Assembly: GCA_965641885.1 (NCBI GenBank)
Contig: OZ282574.1
Coordinates: 868,001-932,000, forward strand
Direction: 5' to 3'
Source of the DNA: Pseudophaeobacter sp965641885
Lineage (GTDB): Bacteria > Pseudomonadota > Alphaproteobacteria > Rhodobacterales > Rhodobacteraceae
Length of the DNA: 64,000 bases
Shown: piece by piece, positions 17,284 through 27,600 of the stretch
Numbering within the stretch: position 1 is the stretch's first letter
Layout of the letters: each line of letters starts with the position of its first letter
The notes under the pieces: generated by a model
The model's input: only the letters and a program-made list of their open reading frames with translations
Databases searched by the model: none
Told to the model about the DNA's origin: nothing
Position numbers and translations under genes: made by a program

Positions 17284-18468
17284 CTAGGGGTGCGTGACCT
17301 TGTGAACCGCGCGCAGCAGGGGCTCGATGTCTTTGTCGCCAAGACGCGCCAGGTTCACCCGTCCTCCCTGTACCACGTGAATGCCATACTCCCGCGTCAG
17401 GGCGCGCTCTTGGTCAGGGGTCACAGGCAACAGCGAGAACATGCCAGATTGGCGGGCCAGATAGCCGAGGTCGTTGCGACCGAAGCTTTGAACTTCTATT
17501 TTTGTAATTTCCTGGCGCAGCTGGCAAACACGCTGCCGCATCTGATCCAGTTCTTGCAGCCAGAGTTTTTTCAGGCCCGCGTCCTGCAGGATCGTGCGCA
17601 CCACGGAAGGTCCATGATCGGGCGCATGTGAGGCGCCTGCGCGCACAATGGCTGATATGGCGCGCAGCATGCGGGCACGGTCCGCAGGTCTTGTTTTCAT
17701 GAATAATGCGCCAGCCCGGTCACGGTAGATGCCAAAGGATTTAGACAGGGTGACGCAGATCACGCATTCCGCAAAGCGCGCAGCAATTTGGCGCGCCATG
17801 GTGCAATCCGCGTCAAAGCTCTGTGCAAAGCCAAGATAGGCCAGATCTATCCAGGGCACGATGCCGCGTGCCTCCAAAAAGTCCAGCAGGGCGTCGAACT
17901 GCGCCGCGGTCATGTCGGCCCCGGTTGGGTTGTGACAGACCCCCTGCATCAGGAAAATGTCGCCGGGCTGCGCCTCTTTCAACCCCTCCAGCATCTGGTC
18001 GAACAGGATGTCGCGCCGCAGGGTGTCATAGTAAGGCACCGAACGGAACCGCGCGCCGGCGGCAGTCAGGATCGGACCATAGTTGCCATAGGTCGGAGTT
18101 TGCAGCCAGACCGTGGGCCTGGTTGGCATTTGTGCCAAAAGATCAGCCATAACCCTGAGCGCCACTGCACCGCCTGCGGTCTGCGCCGCAACAAAGCTGT
18201 CATCATAAAGCTCCGCTCCAATGAGCTCCTGTCCCAGCACACGACAGTAGTCGGCATCGCCTGTCAGGGCGAGGTAGGATTTTGTATCCTGCGTGTCGAC
18301 CAGATGCTGTTCAGCCAGTTTGACGGACTTGAGCACCGGCGTGCGCCCCAGTTCATCCTGATAGATCCCGACGGTCAGGTTGAGCTTATCTTTACGTGGA
18401 TCCTGTGCAAAATACTCGGCACCAATCATGATGGGATCGACGGGATAGTCGTCTACCTTTTCAAACAT
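17284..18468 (-). CDS. Aromatic/aspartate aminotransferase (class I PLP-dependent)
   Basis: A 394-residue pyridoxal-phosphate enzyme of the AspC/TyrB type. It begins with MFEKVDDYPVDPIMIGAEYF, the usual start of these enzymes. The PLP lysine lies in TLSKSFGIYRDRAG, with substrate-binding motifs around CHNPTGADMT and DLAYLGF. It transfers amino groups between aromatic or acidic amino acids and 2-ketoglutarate. It is a single gene, convergent with the serine protease. An alcohol dehydrogenase gene on the same strand ends 155 bp upstream of its start. Confidence 0.92.
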   Translation of the reverse strand: MFEKVDDYPVDPIMIGAEYFAQDPRKDKLNLTVGIYQDELGRTPVLKSVKLAEQHLVDTQDTKSYLALTGDADYCRVLGQELIGAELYDDSFVAAQTAGGAVALRVMADLLAQMPTRPTVWLQTPTYGNYGPILTAAGARFRSVPYYDTLRRDILFDQMLEGLKEAQPGDIFLMQGVCHNPTGADMTAAQFDALLDFLEARGIVPWIDLAYLGFAQSFDADCTMARQIAARFAECVICVTLSKSFGIYRDRAGALFMKTRPADRARMLRAISAIVRAGASHAPDHGPSVVRTILQDAGLKKLWLQELDQMRQRVCQLRQEITKIEVQSFGRNDLGYLARQSGMFSLLPVTPDQERALTREYGIHVVQGGRVNLARLGDKDIEPLLRAVHKVTHP

Positions 18469-18623
18469 CTCAGATCCTTACTCTTTGTCCGGATTTACGC
18501 GTGCTGCCGTGATTTCACACCCCGCCACGCGCACATGTACAAGGCACGGGACGCTTTTGCAGGGCGGGCGGGATGTCATATCTGCCTCCCGCGTGACTGT
18601 GGGTATGAGCAACTTTGGTAGGC

Positions 18624-19664
18624 CTAGAAGCTGGTGATGACGGTTGCGCCGACGGATTGGAATTTGTCCATTTTCATCAGGGCATTGGGGGCTTCGGCCA
18701 GGCTGATCCTGTCGCCCACAAGGCGGGCGGGGTCGAGTTTGCCAGAGTTTATCATGTCGAGCATTGCGCTATAGCGGTGCGCCTGCATGCCGTGAGAGCC
18801 GAGAATTTCGAGCTCTTTGCCAATCACTTTGGCCATGGGCACCTGTGGCATGGCGTGATCTGCGGCCATGAGGCCGACCTGAACGTGTTTGCCACGCGGC
18901 CGCAGGTTCTGGATCGAGTTGAAACAGGTCACAGGGTGGCCAAGCGCGTCCAGCGATACATGTGCGCCGCCTTTGGTCAGCTCGATTACAGCGTCGGCGA
19001 CATCGCAACCCTTCGCCCCGTTCACTGTTGCAACGGCGCCAAAACCTGAGGCGATTGCCAGCTTTTTGTCGTCGATATCGATGGCGACGACGTTGGCGCC
19101 AACGGCGTTTGCGATCATCACTGCCGACAGGCCAACGCCGCCACAACCATGGACTGCAACCCACTGACCAGCGCTGACCTTGCCCTGGTCAACAATGGCC
19201 CGAAAGGAGGTGGCAAAGCGACATCCGAGGCTGGCTGCGGTGGCAAAATCCATTGTTTCTGGCAGCGATACCAGGTTGAGGTCGGCCTGGTGGATGCCCA
19301 CATATTCGGCAAAAGAGCCCCAATGGGTAAAGCCGGGTTGTTCCTGATTGTGGCAAACCTGCTGGTGGCCGGCATGGCACTCTGAGCAGGAGCCGCATCC
19401 GGAAATAAACGGCACGGTGACACGGTCGCCGACCCGCCATTTGGTGACGTTTTTGCCCACGGCCTCGATCACACCTGCCAGTTCATGCCCCGGCACATGC
19501 GGCAGGTCGATATCCGAATCGTGCCCCATCCAGCCGTGCCAGTCAGAGCGGCACACCCCGGTGGCTTTGACCTTGATCACAACACCATGGGCCTCAGGTG
19601 TAGGATCCACCAGTGTTGCGAGCTTTGGGGCCTGTTGGAACTTTTCAAACAGCACGGCTTTCAT
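18624..19664 (-). CDS. Zinc-dependent alcohol dehydrogenase
   Basis: A 346-residue medium-chain dehydrogenase. The catalytic zinc ligands are visible as the Cys of GVCRSDWHG and the His of PGHELAG. The structural zinc site is the four-cysteine segment CGSCSECHAGHQQVC. The cofactor loop is GCGGVGLSAVM. It oxidises an alcohol with NAD or reduces the aldehyde. It is divergent from an Lrp/AsnC regulator across about 143 bp, which makes that regulator a plausible controller. The substrate is not predictable from sequence. Confidence 0.92.
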   Translation of the reverse strand: MKAVLFEKFQQAPKLATLVDPTPEAHGVVIKVKATGVCRSDWHGWMGHDSDIDLPHVPGHELAGVIEAVGKNVTKWRVGDRVTVPFISGCGSCSECHAGHQQVCHNQEQPGFTHWGSFAEYVGIHQADLNLVSLPETMDFATAASLGCRFATSFRAIVDQGKVSAGQWVAVHGCGGVGLSAVMIANAVGANVVAIDIDDKKLAIASGFGAVATVNGAKGCDVADAVIELTKGGAHVSLDALGHPVTCFNSIQNLRPRGKHVQVGLMAADHAMPQVPMAKVIGKELEILGSHGMQAHRYSAMLDMINSGKLDPARLVGDRISLAEAPNALMKMDKFQSVGATVITSF

Positions 19665-19807
19665 CGGGGCAGATCCTTGTGCAGCGGGATATATTTGAGC
19701 CTATCCTATCCGGTTTTCGCGGAATTTCTTTGCTATTCTTGCTATGATTGGCGAATTTCAGGGCATAACTTGCCTGTGTGTATCTATATGAAGGGGGTTT
19801 CTGCTCA

Positions 19808-20284
19808 ATGGTCCAAATCGACAACATTAATATGGAGATCCTGCATCAGCTGCAGAATGATGGCCGGATGACCAACTCCAAACTGGCGGAGCGCTTGTCC
19901 ATGAGCGAGACGCCTTGCTGGCGACGCCTGCGGAAACTGGAAGAAAGCGGTATAATTGAGAGCTATCAGGCCAACCTGAACCGCCGGAAACTGGGCCTTG
20001 GGGTTATGGCCTTTGTACAGTTGAGCTGCTCTGAACACGATCAGGCCTCGACGGCGGAGTTTCAGCGCATCATCGAGGCCACGCCCAGTATCCTGTCCTG
20101 TCACAATACCACCGGCGAAGATGACTTTCTTCTGGTCGTGGTGGCGCGGGATCTCGACGACTACAGTGCCTTTGTCGACAGTACCCTGCGCCGCCTGCCG
20201 GGGGTGACGAGCATTCGCTCGAACCTGTCGCTGAAGGAAATGAAGTCCTCGAACAAACTGCCGGTAAAATATGGCGGCACCTAG
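19808..20284 (+). CDS. Lrp/AsnC family transcriptional regulator
   Basis: A 158-residue regulator with an N-terminal helix-turn-helix (about residues 5-55, including MTNSKLAERLSMSETPCWRR) and a C-terminal ligand-sensing RAM domain (about 65-150). The ATG at 19808 is chosen because AAGGGGG lies about 10 bases upstream and the family starts here; an ATG at 19778 would add ten atypical residues. Members bind DNA as dimers or octamers and respond to amino acids. It is divergent from the alcohol dehydrogenase and upstream of the unknown three-gene cassette, so it could control either. Confidence 0.92.
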   Translation: MVQIDNINMEILHQLQNDGRMTNSKLAERLSMSETPCWRRLRKLEESGIIESYQANLNRRKLGLGVMAFVQLSCSEHDQASTAEFQRIIEATPSILSCHNTTGEDDFLLVVVARDLDDYSAFVDSTLRRLPGVTSIRSNLSLKEMKSSNKLPVKYGGT

Positions 20285-20415
20285 GGTGCTCTGCCTTGGG
20301 GTGTTTTCGCACCCGGCGCAGGGCTGGCTGGAAAAACCTTGATCAAAAGTTAAAGCCCATTAAACATAGCGGGATTGAAGTACCTATTTTTGCTATACGT
20401 TTGTTGGGAAGTCTG

Positions 20416-21798
20416 ATGTCTGAATTCGCTCTGGACGGGCCTGAACTCAAAAAAATGGTAAAGCTGGCGCGCAAGGCGCCATTGGGTTTTGCCTTTAATC
20501 CAGGCAAATCTGCTGAGGAACATTTCTTTGCGATACATCGCAAGCGTCCGCCGGCGTTCCTGGGGCGGATCGCCAAATCCGAAGGCCCTGGCAACAAGGC
20601 TGCGTTCGGGACCTGCTTTGTCGAGGAAAAGGTGATGCAGCTCTCTTGCGAGGTTGTGGTGCCTGCCATGGCAAAGGCGGTGAAACGGTTTTTAAAGGCC
20701 AGCAAAGTCTCGTTGAATGTCGTCATTATGGACGCCGACGGCACTGTGCTTGAATCCGATATTGAAGAGCTGCCTGATGACCCGGACCTTTATGAGGCGG
20801 CGGATCAGGCCCCCCCTGACCCAGAACAGCAAAGTGCCGCGCAGCCTGACGCCGCCGCGCAGCCAGATGCGGCCGCTTTGGTTCTGCGCATTAAGGCTGC
20901 GCAACCACGCATTGCCACGGCGCCAAAACCTATTGCTGAGAAACTGACGGCGGCTCTGCAAAAGGTTGTCGCCAGTATCAAGGCGCAAAATCTCGGCGCT
21001 GCTGATCAGGCGCTGACGCAGATAGAAGCGGTTTTGGATAAGTTGCCAGTAGAGCCCAAACCGGCAGCCGCGCCTGCGCAGGGAGAGGCTGCGGCCTCCG
21101 GTGCCGCCGGGGTGAGTGCTGACATTCAGCAGCTGGCACGCGACGCGCAGAGCTTGCCAGACGCGCTAAAGGCAAAGGTGATCAAACCGATCCAGCAACT
21201 TGGCGCATTGGTCAAAAATAACCAGATTGATCAGGCCGCTCAGGGTGTGGCCAAGGTGCGTCAGGTGATTGATACGCTGATCCGGCAAGCCGGCGCTGAA
21301 CCATCGCCGCAAAGCCCCGAGCAGGCGCCAGTCGCAACGCAGGAGCAAGAAACGGATCTGGCGGGGGCAGAGACCCCAGATGGGGCCGGGGACGGCTCGG
21401 AATTTTTCACACCAGAGGATCTGTTGCCAGAGAACCCGGCTGATATCTGGCTGGATGCAAAGGGGCAGGTCGACGCAAGCCTGTCTCCTTTGATGGGGCT
21501 GCTGTCCAAATCTGAAGATCCAAATCTCGCTCGCATTGCCAAATTCGGCCTGAGCGGAGTGACCAAAGGCAATAATACGGCGCTGATGGCGGCGCTGTTG
21601 GGTTACAACTCTGCAGCAGAGGCAGATCGCGCAAAAAGCGCGCAAAAGCTGAGCCAGGAAGCCGATGCATATGCCGCGTTTCTAAACTCTGACCCGATTA
21701 TCGCCCTGTGTGAGAACAATCCGTTTGGCCAGACGCTGGCCATTCGCGCGCCGCTTCTCAGCGCTCTTAAGACCATCAAACAACGGGTTTCCGCCTGA
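20416..21798 (+). CDS. Unknown protein, first gene of a three-gene helical cassette
   Basis: A 460-residue soluble protein with no recognised family. A compact N-terminal domain (about residues 1-130) contains a lysine-rich start and the sequence FGTCFVEEKVMQLSCEVVVP. It is followed by an Ala/Pro/Gln-rich acidic linker (about 130-180), a helical middle with heptad-like Gln/Leu/Val spacing, a second low-complexity linker, and a conserved-looking C-terminal helical domain (about 340-460). There is no signal peptide or membrane helix. The ATG at 20416 is preferred over an upstream in-frame start at 20296 because the upstream part looks noncoding. The next gene begins 36 bp later. Confidence 0.8.
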   Translation: MSEFALDGPELKKMVKLARKAPLGFAFNPGKSAEEHFFAIHRKRPPAFLGRIAKSEGPGNKAAFGTCFVEEKVMQLSCEVVVPAMAKAVKRFLKASKVSLNVVIMDADGTVLESDIEELPDDPDLYEAADQAPPDPEQQSAAQPDAAAQPDAAALVLRIKAAQPRIATAPKPIAEKLTAALQKVVASIKAQNLGAADQALTQIEAVLDKLPVEPKPAAAPAQGEAAASGAAGVSADIQQLARDAQSLPDALKAKVIKPIQQLGALVKNNQIDQAAQGVAKVRQVIDTLIRQAGAEPSPQSPEQAPVATQEQETDLAGAETPDGAGDGSEFFTPEDLLPENPADIWLDAKGQVDASLSPLMGLLSKSEDPNLARIAKFGLSGVTKGNNTALMAALLGYNSAAEADRAKSAQKLSQEADAYAAFLNSDPIIALCENNPFGQTLAIRAPLLSALKTIKQRVSA

Positions 21799-21834
21799 CC
21801 TCACGGGCCGCCTCTTTTTGACGAATGGATTTTG

Positions 21835-24591
21835 ATGATGCCAAAAGACGCACCTAAACAGGCAGCCCCGACAGCCCCGTCGGTTCAGGATTGGATAGAA
21901 AAATTCAACAAGGCCAAGGGCTGGAAGCCGCTTGACCCTGCCGCCCCAAAAGAGCAGCTGATGGTCACTCCGTACAATCGTTTTGAAGAGGCCCTGACCC
22001 GGTCCACTGCGGATGCGATGGAAGCAAATAACGCGCTGCGACAGGCGCAGCGTCGGATCGATGCCTTAAGCACCGGTATCGAGGAGATGTCAGAAGGCGC
22101 GCAAAAGGAGCGCGCCGAACTGGAGCTTGAGCAGGCTAAGGAGGCCCATGCGCAGGCCCTGGTGGCCTACCGGAAGGCGCGCGAACTTGAGGTGAAGCAG
22201 GGCACCCGGCTGCGCCAGATTACCGAGATCGAGGAAGATCTGGACCAGGATCTGGCACAGGCTGCGCAACGGGTGAGCGACCTGCAGGATGCGCTGGCGG
22301 CCCAGAATGTTGACCCCTATGCGGCAATCGAGGCTGACGAAAGAGACAGAGAATTCCTGATTCTGCAGCAGATGCGCGACGGTGTTGCCAAAGACATTGA
22401 AAAGGCCCTAAGCGAGGTCTTTACCATGATCAAGGTGGCGGGAGGCACACGAACAGAGCGCAAATACGCGACCATCTGCCCGGAAGAATACAAGATCCTG
22501 CATGCCATGCTGGATGAGGCGATGCTGATCTATCTGACGGGTGATCCGCAGGCTGCGATGAAGGCCATTGTTGCGACCCGTGAACAGATGTTCCTGTACC
22601 GCTCGGCCAGAACCGGCGGGATTATCATTGAACAGCAAGAGGCCGCTTTTGATCCGCGCCTGAGTGGACCGCTGGGTGCCATCGACGGGCAAATCTCCTG
22701 GCTGCGTTTCGTAGGTCTGACCGCCGCCGCCGACGAGTTGGAAGCCGAAAGCATTCGGCTCCGCAGGGCCATTATTGAAACACAAAACAACGCGCCCGAA
22801 ACGGTCTATGCCACGCATTTGGAAGAGGTCGAGGCGCACCAGGTTGTGGTGGAGGCCAAGGTCAAAGATGCCAAAACCTGCGTTGATCTGACTGAAGACA
22901 TCCACAGATGCGGCAAAACCCTGCGCGCGATGGAGGCCCCGGCCAAGGCGGACGCGCTGGAGGGCGATCTGAGAGGGCTCGATAATGATCCCTATCTTGG
23001 CGTGCGCAGGCTAATGCTGCAGGGCATCCTGCGCCAGGGGGAGGCGGAGATCAGGCTGCTGCGGCGCGCACAGGCGGCAGCAGAAAACGTCGATATTTCA
23101 GCCCTGACAGGGCAGTTGCAAACGCTTCGGGCGAGCTATGACGCGGCTGTGAAAAAAAAGAACAAGAGCATTCCAAAGGAGGCGCTTGAAGAGATCGAGA
23201 TGAAGCTGAGTGCTGCGCAGCAATTGATTGAGAGTGAATCGGTTGATGCCTTGAGGCTCGCAAAGGAATATCTGGATGCGGTCGGGGCCTATGAGGGCTC
23301 GGTCACGCAGAACGCCAAGGTATTCGACGATATCATTGCCACGCTGAAGCGCGTGAACAAAAAGCTGGCACGTCTGCAAAGCAAATACGGCGCCTATGAA
23401 GCAAACCGCACGGTCAGCCTGAAGTCCAGGGTCGAAAAGTTCGAAGGCTCCTACAAATCAAAGAATCCGGTAGAGGCGCACCGCGCGCTCGAAGCCATGT
23501 GGGACGAGGCTGGCGTGCTCAAGGCGGATGTACGCAGGTGCAAGGCCACCTATGACGCATGCGCCAAGGCCGCAAAGGCTGTGCAAGGCCAAATAGACGC
23601 TTTGTCCAAACTGATGGCCAAAAATCCGATCCACGGCGTCAAGATTTCGGGATACTTTGGCGCCTTTGTCAGTGATCTGGCCGAAGCCAGGCGCATTGCG
23701 GATGAGCGCGATGAGGTCTCACTGGAGCGGGCCGGTGAGATGCTCGCCCAGTTGCAGATCGACCTCGACGAAGCCGTTGGGCTTGCCGCGAAGTTCAACA
23801 AGAGTAAATCTAGCAACGCGATGAGTGGGGGCGAGAAGGGGGCCTGGATCAAGCTGAGGCAGGACACGGTCCGGGGGCAGCAAAAGGAAGAGGCCCGCGA
23901 AGCGCAGCAAAAGCTCTTTGAGACCGAATATACTGCGGTCAAAGCCTTGTTCACCAAGCTTGTGAAAGCCTTCACTCTGTCGAATATGGACGCAAGCGAT
24001 CTGGAGATCGCGCTGCATGAGATAGCGGGCCTGAAAGCGCAGACAAAGGCCTCGGGTGACTATGAAGAGCCGCTTAAACGGCTGGCAGAGCTGAAACAGG
24101 ACGCCAGCCGTCATACCGCAACTGTCGCGGATATGGCCTCGTTCAAAAAGCTGGACGTTGAGAAGGCGGCGGCGGACTGCGCCAGCAAGCTGCGCGCATT
24201 TACCAGGGCCGTCATGGGTTTGGAGGGCGAAATTGACAAGGTCGGGGATGTAGGGGACCTGCTCTCCAGTGATGGCAACACGCGCATCAGCAGCGCAGAG
24301 GTCAAATCCTATCTGCAGACCGTTGCCGGGTTTGTCCGCGATACGGATCTGGCGGCGCTGGAAACAAACGGCAAGCTGATGCAGCAGGCGCTGGACGCGG
24401 GCGACAATCCGCGACCCCCCCGTGAAGCGGCGTTGAGCGCGCTGCGGAGTCTGACGGGCGCCTTGCAGGGGAATGGGCCGTTGGCTCACTACCGCAAACA
24501 GCCCTTCACAGGTGGAAATCCAGAACTGGAAGTAGCCATGGCCGCTTTGCCGCGTCTTGAAATCAAGCTTTTGACAGCTGTGCCTAAATAG
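21835..24591 (+). CDS. Unknown large coiled-coil protein, second gene of the cassette
   Basis: A 918-residue, highly charged, almost wholly helical protein. Several long coiled-coil stretches (for example about residues 55-160, 330-470 and 500-640) are separated by short turns. A better-folded block around 165-265 contains GGTRTERKYATICPEEYKI. No signal peptide, membrane helix, nucleotide-binding motif or catalytic signature was seen. Two consecutive ATG codons (21835 and 21838) begin the frame, with only a weak ribosome-binding site. It is flanked tightly by the other two cassette genes, so it probably acts with them as a structural or scaffold component. I do not recognise a family. Confidence 0.8.
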   Translation: MMPKDAPKQAAPTAPSVQDWIEKFNKAKGWKPLDPAAPKEQLMVTPYNRFEEALTRSTADAMEANNALRQAQRRIDALSTGIEEMSEGAQKERAELELEQAKEAHAQALVAYRKARELEVKQGTRLRQITEIEEDLDQDLAQAAQRVSDLQDALAAQNVDPYAAIEADERDREFLILQQMRDGVAKDIEKALSEVFTMIKVAGGTRTERKYATICPEEYKILHAMLDEAMLIYLTGDPQAAMKAIVATREQMFLYRSARTGGIIIEQQEAAFDPRLSGPLGAIDGQISWLRFVGLTAAADELEAESIRLRRAIIETQNNAPETVYATHLEEVEAHQVVVEAKVKDAKTCVDLTEDIHRCGKTLRAMEAPAKADALEGDLRGLDNDPYLGVRRLMLQGILRQGEAEIRLLRRAQAAAENVDISALTGQLQTLRASYDAAVKKKNKSIPKEALEEIEMKLSAAQQLIESESVDALRLAKEYLDAVGAYEGSVTQNAKVFDDIIATLKRVNKKLARLQSKYGAYEANRTVSLKSRVEKFEGSYKSKNPVEAHRALEAMWDEAGVLKADVRRCKATYDACAKAAKAVQGQIDALSKLMAKNPIHGVKISGYFGAFVSDLAEARRIADERDEVSLERAGEMLAQLQIDLDEAVGLAAKFNKSKSSNAMSGGEKGAWIKLRQDTVRGQQKEEAREAQQKLFETEYTAVKALFTKLVKAFTLSNMDASDLEIALHEIAGLKAQTKASGDYEEPLKRLAELKQDASRHTATVADMASFKKLDVEKAAADCASKLRAFTRAVMGLEGEIDKVGDVGDLLSSDGNTRISSAEVKSYLQTVAGFVRDTDLAALETNGKLMQQALDAGDNPRPPREAALSALRSLTGALQGNGPLAHYRKQPFTGGNPELEVAMAALPRLEIKLLTAVPK

Positions 24592-24611
24592 GCTCCTGGG
24601 AGATCATAGAG

Positions 24612-27600
24612 ATGACCAATTTTACTGAGCCCCAGATCACATGGCTACAGACTGCCGTCGGCAGGAGCGGGGAATTTGCCGAGGCTGCGTTACATGAAGA
24701 AGAAAAAAGTCAAGCGTTGCAGGACATTTTGGCCAATGTGGGCCAGCTGAGTGCTGATCTGGTAGCGGCGCAGGATTTTTCCGTTGAATGGACCGAAACC
24801 CAGCGCAAACATTTCTGGAGCAAGACGGCTACGGAAACGCGGGTGGTGGCGACCATGGCCTGGAGCACCGGCGATCGCGACAGCGACGTGGATACCCGCC
24901 ACGACCTGCGCGACGGCTATCAGGTGGATCCAGACAAGGCGCGCGAGGTGCAGAAAATGCACCAGAAACTGGTCGAGCTTCAGACAAAAATGGAGGCGGC
25001 AGTCGACAGTGAGGGCAACCCGCTCTTTACGGCGCGCGATATCGAACGTGAGCTGTGGTCGCCGCTGGTCAAGGCCAATGTGATCCCGTCAAACGCGGTT
25101 GCGGACCAATACAGTCAGGAGGCCCAGGTCTTTAACGGCGCCTGCGAAATCTACGGCGAGCAGCTGAAACAACATAGTAAGACGGCTTCTAAGCACGAAA
25201 AGCTGCAGCGTGGCCTCATGATTGCGAAAGACACCGTGGCACTGATGGGCTCTGCGGCATCTGCAGCCATCAGCATTGCCAATTTCGACGGCGCCTCGAT
25301 GTCGCAGAGTGAAAAGAATGAGTTGGCTGACCTTAAGAAACAGGACAGCGACAATACGATGCCCCCGGATAAACAAGCCCGGCTTGACGATCTCAAGGTT
25401 CAGGATCAATCGGGCAAAGAAGCCAAGCGGCAGCAAGCCTATGCCACATTGGCCTTTGGTCTGGCCAACGGTGCCTTTGATCTGGCCAACAAGGCTCTGG
25501 ACAAGCCCAGTGAGAAGCGAAACTGGGATATTGCTGAACTGGCCTGTAACGTGGTGGCACAGGCTGCCATCGCCTCGATTTCGTCGGACCAGGCCGAGCG
25601 CAATGCAAATGACAAAGGCACCGCTGCCTTGCAAAGCTATAAGCAAGGGACAGATGTTGCCAAAAAAGTGATCTCTGCGTCTCTGGCAGGCTCAAAAATG
25701 GTCTTTCGCTTCAAGGATCTTCTGGATGCGCCCCCCTCTGGCCGCGATGGCATCGCTAAGGCGCTTGTCGCGACACTGGCAGATGCAATTGGCAACGGCC
25801 TTGGGGCGTTGGATGTGCCCAAAGGTAAGGATGAACATGGCCAGACCGTTGACGGCACTAATGGGCAATGGAGCAAGATCGGCGCCTATGTCGCTGCGGG
25901 CCTTGTTGGGGCGGCAAATATTGCCCAGATCGTAAAACTGGTCCACGCTGCGGGCCAGCCGGACAGCAACAAGAAAATTGATCCCGCAGCATTGATGGCC
26001 GCTATCGGCCTGAATGTGGTCGAGGGCATCATGATCGGCACTTATGAGCCGGCCTCGGCCGGGGTGCGGGAGAAGGTTGACAATGATCAGCACTCAACCG
26101 CGCCGTTGCAGGAAACTGCGGCGATGGAGACCTCGCGTCTGGCGGCGACAGGCAAAGACATCGGCGATATGACCAAGGCGCTGCAGGGCGCCAACAGCCT
26201 GTTTGCGGCCTTCCCGGTGTCTCAGACCATAGATCCGGACAAGATGCAGGCCAAACTGGCGCTGGCCAATGCGGATCTTGAGGCTCAGGCCCGTGAGGAG
26301 GATTTTGCCAGCTATCAAAAGCGCATGAACGAGGATGAGGCCTTCAAGAATGAGCTGCTGGCCGATATTGCGCAGGAGACTGAGGAACGTCAGGTCGAGC
26401 TGATGAAGCTGATCGAGGACGCAACGCCCAGCCCGGATGATCTTGCTGATCAGGAAAAGGCCCAAAAAGCCATGGCGGCGATGGACAAGCTGATTGCCGA
26501 GGCGGAAGCGGTGAAAATGAAGTGGATGGTGATCGAGCAGCTGAGCTCTGGTGTCACCACTATTTTGGTAAAGTTCCTGCCCGGTGCCAGCCTCGCCTCA
26601 GCAATCCGTCAATTGGCGATGGATGTTGCCTATCTGGTGAAAAAGTCAGACGAGCTGAACCTGTGGCTGACCAATACGGCCCTGACCTATGGCAATGACT
26701 CTGTCTATGGGCCCGCAATATCCAGCCGCGTGGCCAGTGCCAAAATCCAGGTCAGTCAAAAAACGCTCGACACCATAACCTCCCTGACTGGCGTGGTGAT
26801 GGAGAGCCTGCGGCTGGCGGATATTACCGGTGTCGCAACGGCGGGTACAATCGCCAACAGCATGGCGCGCGCGCTGACGAATTACGGCTACAAAATGCAA
26901 AAAGAGGCTGCCGTCGCCCAGGGCTGGGCCCTCTATAAACAGGCGCGCCTGCCGGAAAACAAGGGCGACCGTAAACTGGCCCGCAAGGCGATGCGGTGGA
27001 ATTCTACCCTGTCGAAATGTGTGCTGGCGTACGGGATTGTCAAGGACGGCGACCCGATTGCCAAAGAAGTCGCCCGCAACTGTGGTTTGACGCCGGAGAT
27101 CCTTCAGGATCAAAGCGATGTCTGTCAGAAAGTTGTGAGCTATTTCATGAGTGTCTATAGCGATGATCCGGTTGTTTTGCACCGCATCCCGATTGCCAAG
27201 CCCTGGCATCCCGGCACACCGGAGGTGACACTGACCAGCTGGATCCGCTTCAAGGCCGCCGCCGGCGCCAAGGCTGTGCCGTCGCTGTCCAAGGACAGCG
27301 CAAAAACACCGGCCATAGATAAGCACTTTGCCCGACTGACAGAGCTGTGCGGAGGTGGTCCCGGATATGCCGCCAAACGCGACGCGGATTTTCCCGCCAA
27401 TGACAGTATGATGCGACGCAGCGATGACTATGGCAGCTTTCTCGACGAGGCCCTCGCCGCAACCCAGGGGCTGGTGACGACGCTGGATGGCTACGTGCCG
27501 CTGAATGGCGCGCCCCCGGCCGAAGAGGGCGAGGCCTGGACAGAGAATGCGCAACACAAGGACATGACCGCCATTGTCGAGAGTTTTCGCGCACTGGCGA